A stretch of DNA of 64,000 nt from Sporisorium sorghi (lineage: Eukaryota > Basidiomycota > Ustilaginomycetes > Ustilaginales > Ustilaginaceae). Shown piece by piece: positions 48,446 to 58,606 of the stretch; the stretch's first letter is position 1, and every line of letters starts with the position of its first letter. Location: assembly GCA_023212695.1 (NCBI GenBank), contig JALCCG010000060.1:1-64000 (forward strand), given 5' to 3'. The notes beneath the pieces are model-generated. The model saw only the letters and a program-made list of their open reading frames with translations. It had not been told where the DNA came from and searched no databases. The position numbers and the translations under genes are program-made.

Positions 48446-50083
48446 ATGGCCGCCTCCATCGCCCACACCGAGAGCACCGTCTCACCACCACCAGCCGCAG
48501 CCTCCACCTCATCGTTCGCACCCTCATCCACGCTCCACTCGATCGCCAGCTCCTCCTCAACCACCACCCACCCAACTTCAACATTCTCCCTAAGCGGCAC
48601 AGATCATCTGCGCGATGTATTCCACAAGCGCATCCGGAGCCTCTCCTACCTCAAGCACGCGCTCTCCGGGCAGAGTACGTGGTTCCAAACGGTCCAGCTC
48701 AACCCGTCCGATCTATCCGCCGTATTCGACAACGAGCGCATGCACAAGCGCACGCTGCGCTACTCGCTGCTCGGGCTCAGCCTGTCGAGCGTGCTCGAGA
48801 TCGCGAACCCGAGCGACCTCGCGCGCGCCCTCGTCTCGCTCGTCAACGAACTCGAAGGCTACACCGACGATAACATCGCCGCACTCACGAGCGGCACCGG
48901 TGCGGGGGCGTTCGGCGGCACACAGCGCCCCAGGATGCGCAGCTTTTTCAAGAGCGGCAAACAGTCGCTCAAGCGGTCGACGGCCGCACAGGCGATTAGC
49001 GAGTTCGGCATGCTCGACTCGAACATGGGCCCCGCGTCGACGTTGACGGCGAGCAGCGAGCAGACGTCGTACTTGATGGCGCCGAATGTGCCTTTTCAGC
49101 TGGATTTCTTCCAGACTTTTTTCTCGCTCTGCGATATGCTGACGGAGGTGTACTACAAGATGCTGTCTTTCTTACCCAAAGATGGCACGACACACGGTGC
49201 AGCAGATGGAGCGGCGCAGGGACATGGCACGCTGCCCAGGGCATCGTCGCCCCCGACTTCAGCGTCTGGCCATACGAGCCAAGACGCGGGCAGCATCAGC
49301 CAAGCCTTCTCAACGGCGGCAGGTGGCGATAGCTACGCAGCAGACACTTCCGCCGACAAAGCAGCTTTCTCCGGTGCTGCCTCAACACCCGTGATCAGCG
49401 GCATGACGCAGGAACTGCTGCTCAAAGCAGACGCTAAGATCAAAAAGGTGATTGGCGCGCAAGTCAAGGACATTGACAATTTTGCGCGGCAGGCGATCAA
49501 GGACGAGCTGGCATCGTTGGATCCGTTGATGAAGGAGCTGGGTTTGGATGGGGCTGGCGGTGGGAGTGGTGCGGGCTCGCAGCTGGGGTCGAAGGCGTCC
49601 TCGTCCCTACCCGGCACCATGGCGACCAGCAGCGGAGGCAGCGGCAGTGGGGGCAACAGCGGCCTCCCCACATCCTCAACATCGTCCCTCCCATTCGGAT
49701 TCACCGCCCAACCCTCCTCAACCACACCCGCCACCACCACCACCACCACCACCGGCCCCTCGAAACTCTCCAACCTCGTCCCCGTCTCCAGCCTCCCCTC
49801 GCACTTCCGCCGCACCAAACCAGCCGACGCGGCGCACACCTCGCACGACTCCTCCTCGGCGGCGGCGGCGTACCACGGCCACCACCAGTTCAACCTCTCC
49901 TCCCTCCCCAATGCGGGTGAGGAATCAGCGGAGGCAGGTGGCGGGATAGGCTCGTTGATCCGCTCGCGCTCGGGGAGGTTGAGGCGCATCGTGAGTTCGG
50001 ATAGCAGGGATGCAGCGGTGCAGGATGGCACCGTGTCCGTGTATCCGGGGAGTGCCGGGACGAGCCCGGTCAAGGAGGGGTGA
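48446..50083 (+). CDS. Conserved-looking protein of unknown function
   Basis: Intronless, 545 aa. Not assigned to a named family. The N-terminal 50 residues are Ser/Thr/Pro-rich. Residues about 55-140 look folded and helical (DVFHKRIRSLSYLKHALSG, NERMHKRTLRYSLLGLSLSS, ARALVSLVNELEGY). A second helical block carries PFQLDFFQTFFSLCDMLTEV, and a third LLLKADAKIKKVIGAQVKDI. The rest is Gly/Ser/Thr-rich with a run of Thr. The pattern of short helical blocks separated by linkers suits a scaffold or trafficking adaptor, but this is only an impression. Codon use equals the housekeeping neighbours. It is convergent with TAF2, with about 105 bases between stop codons. Confidence 0.75.
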   Translation: MAASIAHTESTVSPPPAAASTSSFAPSSTLHSIASSSSTTTHPTSTFSLSGTDHLRDVFHKRIRSLSYLKHALSGQSTWFQTVQLNPSDLSAVFDNERMHKRTLRYSLLGLSLSSVLEIANPSDLARALVSLVNELEGYTDDNIAALTSGTGAGAFGGTQRPRMRSFFKSGKQSLKRSTAAQAISEFGMLDSNMGPASTLTASSEQTSYLMAPNVPFQLDFFQTFFSLCDMLTEVYYKMLSFLPKDGTTHGAADGAAQGHGTLPRASSPPTSASGHTSQDAGSISQAFSTAAGGDSYAADTSADKAAFSGAASTPVISGMTQELLLKADAKIKKVIGAQVKDIDNFARQAIKDELASLDPLMKELGLDGAGGGSGAGSQLGSKASSSLPGTMATSSGGSGSGGNSGLPTSSTSSLPFGFTAQPSSTTPATTTTTTTGPSKLSNLVPVSSLPSHFRRTKPADAAHTSHDSSSAAAAYHGHHQFNLSSLPNAGEESAEAGGGIGSLIRSRSGRLRRIVSSDSRDAAVQDGTVSVYPGSAGTSPVKEG

Positions 50084-50190
50084 CAGACGTTTCTCTCACC
50101 GCAAGGCGGTCTCACTTCCACTTTCACTTCCACTCACGCACTCACTGAGCACACCGCGAATAAAGATTCCATTGACGTGCAATCACCAGC

Positions 50191-53100
50191 TCATCCACTC
50201 TTAACCTTCTTACTGCTTCCACCACCATTCGCCAGCGTCAACTTCCTCTTCGACCCACCACCCGGCGTCCCCGCTCCCGCATTTCCCCCACCTCCACTAA
50301 CCCCAGCCTGTTGCTTCGCATGCCCAAACTCGCGCTTGTAGTACGTCTCGAACCCTTTCGCGATCTCCACAATCGCCGGGTCGGGCGCATTGAACGTATA
50401 ACAGTTGCGCAGCATGAGCTTGACGTCGGCGTCGAATGCACCGAAGCTGTCGTACTTGTCGCCTTTGAGCTTGGACTCGATGAGGCTCAGATCGCGCGCG
50501 TCCTTTTTCGGGATGATGTCAAAGTACGTCGGGATGCCCAGCGCTACCGGATCGACCGGATCGCGGAACAGCAGCGACGATGGGTGCGTCTTGAGCCGGT
50601 TGATCAGCCCCACCAGCGCGCGCTTCTCGTTCGCCTCCAGTTTGGGGGTGACCGTCTTGGCCCACTCTTTGCGCCACAGCTTCTCGAGCTCGTCGGCGTG
50701 CTGGCATGGCTCGGTTCCAGGCGGGTTGAACTGGCGACAGTTGGCAAAGATGAGCTCGATGTCCGACGCAAACTCGCCCATGGTCGAGTAGGCCGCCTGG
50801 TTGACCTTTTTCTCCATCGTGCTCAGATCCATTGGCTGCTTGATCTCCTCTAGATACGTCGGCAGACCGTCGCGGATCGGATCAACGGGGAAGCGGAAGA
50901 AGATCGAGAATGGCGACTTCTTCAACACTTGCAGCAGCACTTTACACTTTTTGCCGCTCATGGGCATACCAGCCGTCGCACCCACGGGATCCGCCTCAGC
51001 CCATTTGGCGATATCCTGGGATGGAGATCCTCCCGCAGCCGCCGAGGACGAGGGCGCCGCTGCTCCATTCGAGACCGACGGTCCACCTGGTGCAGGTGAG
51101 TTGGCGACCTTGCTCTTCTTGTTGCTGGGCGATGCTGCTGGCGCAGGTGCAGGGGAGGGCGACGCAGTGACCTTGCTCGGTTTCGAAGACAGATTGAATG
51201 TCTTGGGCTTGCTTGCCTTCGGTACACTCTCTCCCAAAGCTTCCAGAATATCATCGTCGACGCTCTGCGGCGGTGCATCTGCCGCTGCCGCTGCCCTGGG
51301 CGTCGGTGGCGCAGGGGACGGTGTCGCTGGTGCGGCAGCAGCAGCCTCACTGTCATTGCCCTTCTTGAGCTTGATCAGCGGCTTCTTCAGCTTGAGCGTC
51401 GTCGACGGAGTCGAAGCAGGCGCGGGCGAGCTCTCGGCCGCAGGCGCCCTCAACTTCGGCGTAGGAGTGCTGACCGCCGCCGGCGATTCCTCTCCCGCAG
51501 GCTTGCTCTTGAGCTTGAACTTGAGCGACAGCTTGGGAGCTGCAGAGCTCGGCGTCGAAGCTTCCCTGGTCGCGCCATTGGCGGCCGAAGACGCCGACGC
51601 CGACGCAACAGCAGGCGACGCATCAGGCTTAGAAGGCGAAGCGACATCCGGCGTCTCTGATGCGGCCCCACCCTGCTCGTGCGCAAGCGCAGCGTCATGA
51701 GCCGCCTTCTGACGTGCCGCCGACTGCTCGAGCGTCTTCTCCATCCTAGTCCACAGCGGACCAAACACCTTTTCGAGACCCACGGCCTGCTTGTGCGCCC
51801 ACGCCTTCGGATCCGGTGTGTACGTCTTGGCGTTGCGGATCATCAGCTCAAAATCGGCACGCAGCCCATGTCGGTCCTTGTACTGCCCGCTGTCGAGCTT
51901 GTTGAGGATCGAACCGAGATCCATCGGCTCCTTGATGACGTCGAAATAATTTGTAGCCTGATCGCGAACCGGGTCGACCGGGTTCAAAAAGATTGATGCA
52001 AACTTGTTCTGCATGAGCTTCTTGAGCGTGTTTCTGCACGCCGTGAGGTCGGCAAACGACATGCCCGACGCCTGTCCAGGAGCCAGAGGCTTGACCTTCT
52101 TGGGCTTGATCTTCTTCTTCTCGACAGCCGTAGGCTTCTCGGGAGTCTCGAAAGCGACCCGAGGTCCGTTGGTCGCGGCGGAAGGAGTCCTGGGCACCGC
52201 CTCGTCGCCAGCGAGTGCGGCAGAGGGACGGACCAGCTTGATCTTCGAGATGGACGGCGATTCGAGCGCGCCCGTATCGATTGGATTCTGCGCGCTCGGC
52301 ATCCTGACGCGAAGCTGCACCTTGTGCTGCAGTGGCAGCTCCTTCTCCTCTGCAGGCCGGAAGAGCAGCTCGGCAAGCTTGAGCAGCGCCCAGCGTGCTT
52401 CCACATCGACACTCGGCGCAAGCAAAGCCGACAGGAAACCTTCACGCACGCCCGCCGACCGTCCGATCTCCTTTTTCAGTGTCTTGAGCATCGCCTCGAG
52501 CTGCGCATCTCGCGCCTTTTCGGCTGCATTGACGTGCCCGCTGTCCTCTTCGATGAGCAGCGCTTCCGGACCACGCAAGCCTCCGCCGCCAAAGACGCCA
52601 GTGCTCATGGCCACGGCAAGACCCTCGCAGAGTGCGCGCGCTAAAGATCGCTTGACTGTGCGGTTCTCGTCGAGTCGCAGCAGCGCGAAGCAGTAGCGTG
52701 CGATGATGCGATGGTCCAAGTTGCCTACAAGCAACAGACAGTTGAGCGCTGCGATGCGGACAGGGGTAAAGTTGCCCTGGCGTGTATAGACAAAGAAGAG
52801 CTGCAGATCTCTGGGCTTGAGATTGGCCAGCATCATGGCAACCTGGAAATCCAGCGAAGCCAGCGTGATGACGTTGTGGTACGACGGCACGAGTCGATCC
52901 AGCTCTTGCAGACGCTCCACCTCGGCAATCGCATGACCGAGCAGGAAGTTTTCTTCGGTGACGGCGTCGGCGTCCAGGTTGCTCGCGGCCGCCGACTCGA
53001 CCGGGATAAAGGCGCTGGCAAGCGCATTGATCGCGCCAGCCAGGTAAAAGTCGTCGACAAAGTGGTTCGTCGAGTTGTCGTTGTACCGCAGCAAGTTGAT

Positions 53101-55743
53101 CAGGAACCGTTTCACCTGCGGCGGAGTGCGGCCATCCGGGTTGCGCACGCGACTGATGGCATGGATGAGCGCACGCTGCAAAAAGTAGTCGGCGGCATCG
53201 CTAAAGTCGTTGGCTCTTGGAATGCAAGGCACATCGAGCGGGTTCTCGATCGAACCTTCGTCCGGCGAATCGTGACAGAACTGCGTGCGGAAGAGCTTAA
53301 GCAGGTGAAATAGTCCCAGATTCTCGAGCTGCGGGATGGCGCAGTGCACCAGTGCATGCACAGCTTCAGTTCGAACGCGGTAAAAGTACTTGTCGACGAG
53401 CACAGTGCGCGTGAGCATGCTGCAAGTGATCAAGCTGGGCATTTGAGCCAGAGCGTGGACCGCAGAGACCTGCGCAACCACGTCACGATCGCGCTGCAGC
53501 TGCGAGACCCACATGTAGTCCGGCTGCTCGAAGTGGATGCTGGCGAGCCACTCGAAGTCGGCATCCATGCGGATCCACTCGTATGGGGCGGACGACATCT
53601 TCTCTTCGTCCTCTTCGGTCCAATCGGCGACCTTCCACTCTTCTCGCGCCTTTTCATCTTCCCACATGCCGAGACCGAAGCCAAGATCGATGAGTCCGAT
53701 GGCCTCCTGCGCTTCCTGGTCGCCCTGCGCTGCTGCGGCGGCGGCGGCTTGACGAGCCTGGAAGCGCTTGGTATTCCTTCGCACTCGCTTGTACTTGGTG
53801 TTGAAGGGCACTTCGTACCTCTTGGCGGGGCCTTTGATCTCGAGAACGTGCTCGTACGGCGTGCCGTCCGCCTCGTGGATTCGCACCGTCATCTGACCCT
53901 CAAAGAGCGGCACGGCGTTGGCAGCCAATGCGTCGCCGGGCCTTGCCGCTGCAAACTGGGCAGCAGGTACTTCCTGCCGGATGTGCATCTCGATGAGAAG
54001 CTTCTTGCGGTTGAAATTGGCGCTGCAGATGAAGCGCGGACATCCACTGCCACGGATCCAGTGCTCGGTAAACAGACGCAGGTCGGCACCACTGACTTTG
54101 CGGCAGGTTCGGAGGAATTGCTGGGTGCTGAGCATGTTGTTGGTCATCTCTCCGGTCATTGCTTGCAAAAAGACCTTGGGGATGACACGACCAAGGCCAA
54201 CGGAGGCACCCATCTTCCGCAGCCTTCGATCGAGAATGTGCAGCACCAACGGCGCTTTGAGGTTGACAAAGGGCAGCGTGGTCGGGTCGGGAGGCTCAAA
54301 CGCGCCGGCTTCGTACAGCGGCGGCATGCCAATGTCCCAAGCGCAGAGCCGGTCGAGGTCCTTTTTGAGCCGGAATCGGTACTCATTGTTGCCCATCAAG
54401 CGTCGCAGGAAGAGACCGTTGATGTAGAGGCTAAGACCATTGACGAGCCAGGTATCGGCCCACGTCGCTTGTATGATGTTGATGCCGACCCACTGGAAAG
54501 CGATGGCATGGCTGAGGATCTGGCGATTCTCGATGGCCTGGTCGATGACCGAGGTCGGATGCAGCAAATCGCTGGAGCAGATGGCTATCGTCGATTGAGT
54601 CGTGCAATCTTGTGGAGGCTCTTCGACAAAGACCATGCGGAAGGCACCGAACGGGTACGAGCCGTACTGCTGGGAGAAAAAGTCGAGCGCTTGGCGGGTG
54701 AAGCTGATGGAGCTGCGCAGCTCGTCCTCACGACCTGGCAAGCAAAAGGCGAGGATCTCGGGCTGTCCTGAATCGTCAACGACGGCCGGCGCACCTGCAG
54801 TGACGTCAGTGACGATGCCGCTCGAGACTTGACCAGCATGACGATTGGCCGCTTCGATGCGCATGATGTAGAATGGGCCGGCCGCAAAGGCGATGTGATG
54901 GACAGACGTGGGCACGGCTTGCGTGTAGCAAAAGATGGTTTTGGAAGGGTTGTTGGGGTGAGTGACCTGCTCCATCAAGTCACCGGTACAGACGACGACG
55001 ACCTGCGAGTCGGCATCTGAAGGGTCGATGCTCGGCGCGGCAGTCTGCTCGAGCGCCGAAGCGCCTGCCTCTTCGTCTTCGTCGGCGGTAGTGAGCGATT
55101 TGGGCACGACGAGTTCGAACTCCCACGTGCACCGCTCCCACAAGCTGTCGACGCATGGCACCCAGCACCTTGCTGCATCAGGGGAAGAAGCGATAGTGAA
55201 AAGGTGCGGGACTCGGTAGGGCGCGTCTGCGGTCGGACGCATAAACTGAAGACCGTCGGTGGGGTCTTTGAGGTAGTAGTCGATGCGGACGGTGATGGGA
55301 GCTAGCTCTGTGGAAGCAGCCGAGCCACCAGGCGTGGGCGCATCATCCGGGGCGATGCTGGGCGCTCTGCTGCCGGCGCGCTGTGTCTGCACAGGTACAT
55401 CTGGAGGGATGAGGATGCTGAGCTCTCCATGAAGACCGTCAGATGCTGCGGCATATACTCTGCGCTTGAGCTCGGGATATCGATGAACATCGCGTGTGTC
55501 TGAGATGGACGCGCCTGTGAGGTGGTCGGCATATGAGAACTCGGCGGGGTGACTATTGACGGCTACGGACTGCACGGAAGCTTGTCGGCAATTGAGGTGG
55601 ATGGTGCAGAGGCTGCGATGTGTTGGTATGATGGTCAGCTCTGTGAAGCCGACGACGGTGCCACTGAAGCTGAGGTCGAGAACGACACGCTGATGGCTGA
55701 CCGTAAAACCACGGTAGGCAGCGGTTCCTCGTGGCTTGGACAT
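50191..55743 (-). CDS. TAF2: TFIID subunit TAF2 with three C-terminal bromodomains
   Basis: Intronless, 1850 aa. Residues 1 to about 1200 are TAF2: an M1-aminopeptidase-like fold beginning RGFTVSHQRVVLDLSFSG, with the zinc-site helix degenerate (HAIAFQW instead of HExxH), so non-catalytic, followed by a HEAT-like part. After a Lys-rich linker come three bromodomains. The first is at about 1228-1335 (YFDVIKEPMDLGSI; Thr replaces the acetyl-lysine Asn in NAKTYT). The second is at about 1598-1690 (YLEEIKQPMDLSTM; NCRQFN keeps Asn). The third is at about 1709-1810 (NCYTFN keeps Asn, PMDL motif lost). An Ala/Ser/Pro/Lys-rich linker separates one and two. TAF2 recognises promoter initiator DNA; the bromodomains would let TFIID read acetylated histones directly. 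Yeast and animal TAF2 lack them. Confidence 0.92.
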   Translation of the reverse strand: MSKPRGTAAYRGFTVSHQRVVLDLSFSGTVVGFTELTIIPTHRSLCTIHLNCRQASVQSVAVNSHPAEFSYADHLTGASISDTRDVHRYPELKRRVYAAASDGLHGELSILIPPDVPVQTQRAGSRAPSIAPDDAPTPGGSAASTELAPITVRIDYYLKDPTDGLQFMRPTADAPYRVPHLFTIASSPDAARCWVPCVDSLWERCTWEFELVVPKSLTTADEDEEAGASALEQTAAPSIDPSDADSQVVVVCTGDLMEQVTHPNNPSKTIFCYTQAVPTSVHHIAFAAGPFYIMRIEAANRHAGQVSSGIVTDVTAGAPAVVDDSGQPEILAFCLPGREDELRSSISFTRQALDFFSQQYGSYPFGAFRMVFVEEPPQDCTTQSTIAICSSDLLHPTSVIDQAIENRQILSHAIAFQWVGINIIQATWADTWLVNGLSLYINGLFLRRLMGNNEYRFRLKKDLDRLCAWDIGMPPLYEAGAFEPPDPTTLPFVNLKAPLVLHILDRRLRKMGASVGLGRVIPKVFLQAMTGEMTNNMLSTQQFLRTCRKVSGADLRLFTEHWIRGSGCPRFICSANFNRKKLLIEMHIRQEVPAAQFAAARPGDALAANAVPLFEGQMTVRIHEADGTPYEHVLEIKGPAKRYEVPFNTKYKRVRRNTKRFQARQAAAAAAAQGDQEAQEAIGLIDLGFGLGMWEDEKAREEWKVADWTEEDEEKMSSAPYEWIRMDADFEWLASIHFEQPDYMWVSQLQRDRDVVAQVSAVHALAQMPSLITCSMLTRTVLVDKYFYRVRTEAVHALVHCAIPQLENLGLFHLLKLFRTQFCHDSPDEGSIENPLDVPCIPRANDFSDAADYFLQRALIHAISRVRNPDGRTPPQVKRFLINLLRYNDNSTNHFVDDFYLAGAINALASAFIPVESAAASNLDADAVTEENFLLGHAIAEVERLQELDRLVPSYHNVITLASLDFQVAMMLANLKPRDLQLFFVYTRQGNFTPVRIAALNCLLLVGNLDHRIIARYCFALLRLDENRTVKRSLARALCEGLAVAMSTGVFGGGGLRGPEALLIEEDSGHVNAAEKARDAQLEAMLKTLKKEIGRSAGVREGFLSALLAPSVDVEARWALLKLAELLFRPAEEKELPLQHKVQLRVRMPSAQNPIDTGALESPSISKIKLVRPSAALAGDEAVPRTPSAATNGPRVAFETPEKPTAVEKKKIKPKKVKPLAPGQASGMSFADLTACRNTLKKLMQNKFASIFLNPVDPVRDQATNYFDVIKEPMDLGSILNKLDSGQYKDRHGLRADFELMIRNAKTYTPDPKAWAHKQAVGLEKVFGPLWTRMEKTLEQSAARQKAAHDAALAHEQGGAASETPDVASPSKPDASPAVASASASSAANGATREASTPSSAAPKLSLKFKLKSKPAGEESPAAVSTPTPKLRAPAAESSPAPASTPSTTLKLKKPLIKLKKGNDSEAAAAAPATPSPAPPTPRAAAAADAPPQSVDDDILEALGESVPKASKPKTFNLSSKPSKVTASPSPAPAPAASPSNKKSKVANSPAPGGPSVSNGAAAPSSSAAAGGSPSQDIAKWAEADPVGATAGMPMSGKKCKVLLQVLKKSPFSIFFRFPVDPIRDGLPTYLEEIKQPMDLSTMEKKVNQAAYSTMGEFASDIELIFANCRQFNPPGTEPCQHADELEKLWRKEWAKTVTPKLEANEKRALVGLINRLKTHPSSLLFRDPVDPVALGIPTYFDIIPKKDARDLSLIESKLKGDKYDSFGAFDADVKLMLRNCYTFNAPDPAIVEIAKGFETYYKREFGHAKQQAGVSGGGGNAGAGTPGGGSKRKLTLANGGGSSKKVKSG

Positions 55744-56544
55744 CGTGTCAAGTCGTTGAAGCTAAGTTCGCTAGTCAACGGACTGAGCAGACTGCTGAGG
55801 AAGATCGAGGAGAAGAGTCAAGAGCTGTTCCGCAGCATGTATGCGTTCGATTTCACCATGCGTGCGTGCGTGAATGCGTGAATGAATGAGAAAGATGGTG
55901 GTAGCGTTTGGGTTTCGTTCGAAAAGTGTGCGAGGTCTGGTGGATGCCGGGTCGTGGTGGATGTCGAGTCGAAAGATGGGATCCAATGCGAATGCTTCCT
56001 TGAAACAAAAAGGCGAGGGAGGTCAAAGCGTAAAAGATAGGCGATGCAGAAAAGCTACGTTGCGAGCGAATTGCGGTCGAAGCAGAAAGTCGAGCTTCGT
56101 GCTGTGTCAGAGAAGGGGCGGATTGAGACGAATCATGAGGACGGTATGAGCACTACCAGCAGCGAGTCAGAAACTGAGCTGAGCCATTGCCAGGGTGGGC
56201 GTGTGAGTGTGAGAGTGTGTGATGGAAAGAGAGAGAGAGAGAGAGAGAGAGAAAGGTGCGACTTGTGACGAAAGGTTCCTCCGAAAGTGCGCTTTGGCAG
56301 AGGAACGCGTCCAAAGCGGAAATCGGACTCTTTCTCTTTCCCTTCAAAGCGTCGTCTGACTGATGCAGTCAGTGCTTTGAATCGGGTGAGGATAGTGTCG
56401 ATCGGGTAGAAGGCGATCGCATATCCAAGATTGAAATTTCAAGATTCAACGATTCATCATCATCCTTCTTTCCCTCTTGACCTTCACCTTCTCTAGATCC
56501 TCGAATCACGAGCTCGGTGATCGGCGCATACGACAGCATCAACA
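55744..56544. other. Divergent promoter between TAF2 and SNW/Prp45 genes
   Basis: About 800 bases with a GA microsatellite; no gene supported. Short frames occur but lack conserved character. Confidence 0.5.
56229..56252. repeat. GA dinucleotide microsatellite
   Basis: Twelve GA units in the divergent promoter. Confidence 0.9.
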
Positions 56545-58440
56545 ATGTCTGCGACACTGCAGAGCGTTCTGCCCGCTCCAAAGTACAGCGCCGTCTCGCA
56601 CTCCCACGACGACGAGGACGACAATGACAACGACTACGACCACGCCCAAGCTGGACCCTCCTCCTCCTCTTCCTCATCCTCAACCTCCTCCAGCATCCCT
56701 CCCTACGGCCAGCGCGCAGCATGGCGGCCACGAACCCAAGCCGATTTCGGCGACGGCGGCGCCTATCCCGAATGCCACATTGCGCAGTACCCACTCGACA
56801 TGGGCCGAAACCGATCCGCGGGGCCGAGCAACAAGCTCGCCATGCGCGTCGATGGCGAGGGCAACAAGCGGTACGATGCGATCGTGAAACAGACGTTGCG
56901 TCCCGGGCAGACGGTGCAGACCCAGTACAAGGACCTGGTGCCGTTGTCGCAGCGTATGGATGTTAAGGACAAGGATCGGGTGTCGGGTTTTGAGCGGCCG
57001 TCGCAGGAGCAGGTGATGAGCAATACCGAGCGCACGCGGTTGGCGTTGGAAGCCATTACCAAGGGGAGGAGCAAGCCGGCTGTGGCGAAAACTGCCGGGC
57101 AGCCGGGGCATCAGCAAGCGGCGCAATTCATCCGCTATACCCCGGGCCAGCAAGGCGCGGGCAACGGCACACAGCGCATCATCAAGATGACCGAAGCGGC
57201 GCGCGATCCGCTCGAACCGCCGCGTCATCGATTCCGCAAAACCGCTTCAGGTCCACCCTCTCCACCACCACCCGTCCTGCGCTCCCCACCACGCAAAGTG
57301 ACAGCACAAGAGCAGAAAGACTGGATGATCCCACCCGCCATCTCGAACTGGAAGAACAACAAGGGCTACACCATCCCGCTCGACAAACGTCTCGCCGCCG
57401 ACGGCAGCACCATCAAGGATGTCGTCATCAACGACAACTTTGCTCAGTTCGCCGAGGCGCTCAACCTCGCCGACAGGCATGCGCGCGAAGAGGTGCGCCA
57501 GCGCAGCATCATGCGGCAAAAGCTGGCGGCTAAAGAAAAAGCGGCCAAGGAGGAGCACTTGCGCAATCTGGCGCAGCGGGCGCGCGCGGAGCGTGCCGGG
57601 CTGTCGTCGGCTACTCCGTCCGTTGCTGGTCGCAATGACGACGATGACGATGCGGCTTCGAGGGTGGACGAGTGGGATGCGCCTGCACGGGCCAAGCCTG
57701 CTGCGCCGGCGGGTGGTGGTGGTGGTGGGGGGATGTCGGCGATGCTCGCCGGCTATGGCTCCGACTCCGGCTCCGGCTCAGACCGATCCGGAGGCAGCGA
57801 AGACGACGACGACGACGAAGGTGCACGCGAACGCGACCGCATCCGCGAAGAACGCCGACGCGAACGCGAACGCGAACTGCGCATGTCCAACATGGGCACC
57901 GAGCAGCGCGCCAAGCAGCTGCTGCGCGAGCAGAACCGCGACATCTCCGAAAAAGTGGCGCTGGGCCTGGCCAAGCCGACCGCCTCGAAGGAGTCGATGA
58001 CCGACAGCCGGCTGTTCAACCAGGAGAGCCTATCGGCGGGGTACGGCGATGAGGACTCGTATAATTTGTATGACAAGCCGCTGTTCTCGGGCAGTTCGGC
58101 GGCGGCGGCCATCTATCGTCGGCCGGCTGGGCGTGGTGGGGCGGATGACATCTATGGCGGTGGTGCTGACGATGGCGCGCTGGAGGAGGAGCTCAAGAAC
58201 AACGACCGGTTCGGGTTGGGTCAGAGCAAGTTTAAGGGCGCCGAGGTCGAGGAGGGCGCTGCTTCGGCCAGCGGTGCGACTCGATCCGGCCCTGTGCAGT
58301 TTGAGAAGGATACTTCTGATCCATTCGCCATCAACCAGTTCTTGGACGATGCCAAGCGCGGCATCAAGCGCTCGTCCCGCGCTGAAGAGGAGGATTCTCG
58401 CAAAAAGCTCTTCAGAGGCGAGAGCGAACCTTCACCCTAA
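56545..58440 (+). CDS. PRP45: SNW-domain splicing factor (Prp45/SKIP)
   Basis: Intronless, 631 aa. The N-terminal half carries the SNW core: YPLDMGR, SNKLAMRVDGEG, the motif P-P-A-I-S-N-W-K-N-N near residue 267, and GYTIPLDKRLAADG. Then comes a helical Arg/Glu-rich stretch (REEVRQRSIMRQKLAAKEK), a Gly/Asp/Ser-rich region, and a C-terminal block ending near FEKDTSDPFAINQFLDDAKR, which is conserved among SKIP proteins. The protein is part of the Prp19-associated complex in the activated spliceosome and, in many organisms, also a transcription cofactor. The inserted Ser-rich run after residue 35 and the Gly run near 395 are low-complexity additions. Confidence 0.95.
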   Translation: MSATLQSVLPAPKYSAVSHSHDDEDDNDNDYDHAQAGPSSSSSSSSTSSSIPPYGQRAAWRPRTQADFGDGGAYPECHIAQYPLDMGRNRSAGPSNKLAMRVDGEGNKRYDAIVKQTLRPGQTVQTQYKDLVPLSQRMDVKDKDRVSGFERPSQEQVMSNTERTRLALEAITKGRSKPAVAKTAGQPGHQQAAQFIRYTPGQQGAGNGTQRIIKMTEAARDPLEPPRHRFRKTASGPPSPPPPVLRSPPRKVTAQEQKDWMIPPAISNWKNNKGYTIPLDKRLAADGSTIKDVVINDNFAQFAEALNLADRHAREEVRQRSIMRQKLAAKEKAAKEEHLRNLAQRARAERAGLSSATPSVAGRNDDDDDAASRVDEWDAPARAKPAAPAGGGGGGGMSAMLAGYGSDSGSGSDRSGGSEDDDDDEGARERDRIREERRRERERELRMSNMGTEQRAKQLLREQNRDISEKVALGLAKPTASKESMTDSRLFNQESLSAGYGDEDSYNLYDKPLFSGSSAAAAIYRRPAGRGGADDIYGGGADDGALEEELKNNDRFGLGQSKFKGAEVEEGAASASGATRSGPVQFEKDTSDPFAINQFLDDAKRGIKRSSRAEEEDSRKKLFRGESEPSP

Positions 58441-58606
58441 GCTCGAATGTTTCTTGCTACTAAGCGGAATAGATCTTTATACCTTTTGACAGCCATCCTC
58501 ACCCTCTCTCGTCTCCACTCGGTCTGACAATATGAATTTACACTTGGATTACGATGCACTGACACGAGTCACACGACTTCTTTCCATCTCGACATGGCCC
58601 CTCAAT
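58441..58606. other. Convergent 3' ends of the SNW and Vps1 genes
   Basis: Only 166 bases between stop codons; 3' ends may overlap. Confidence 0.5.
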
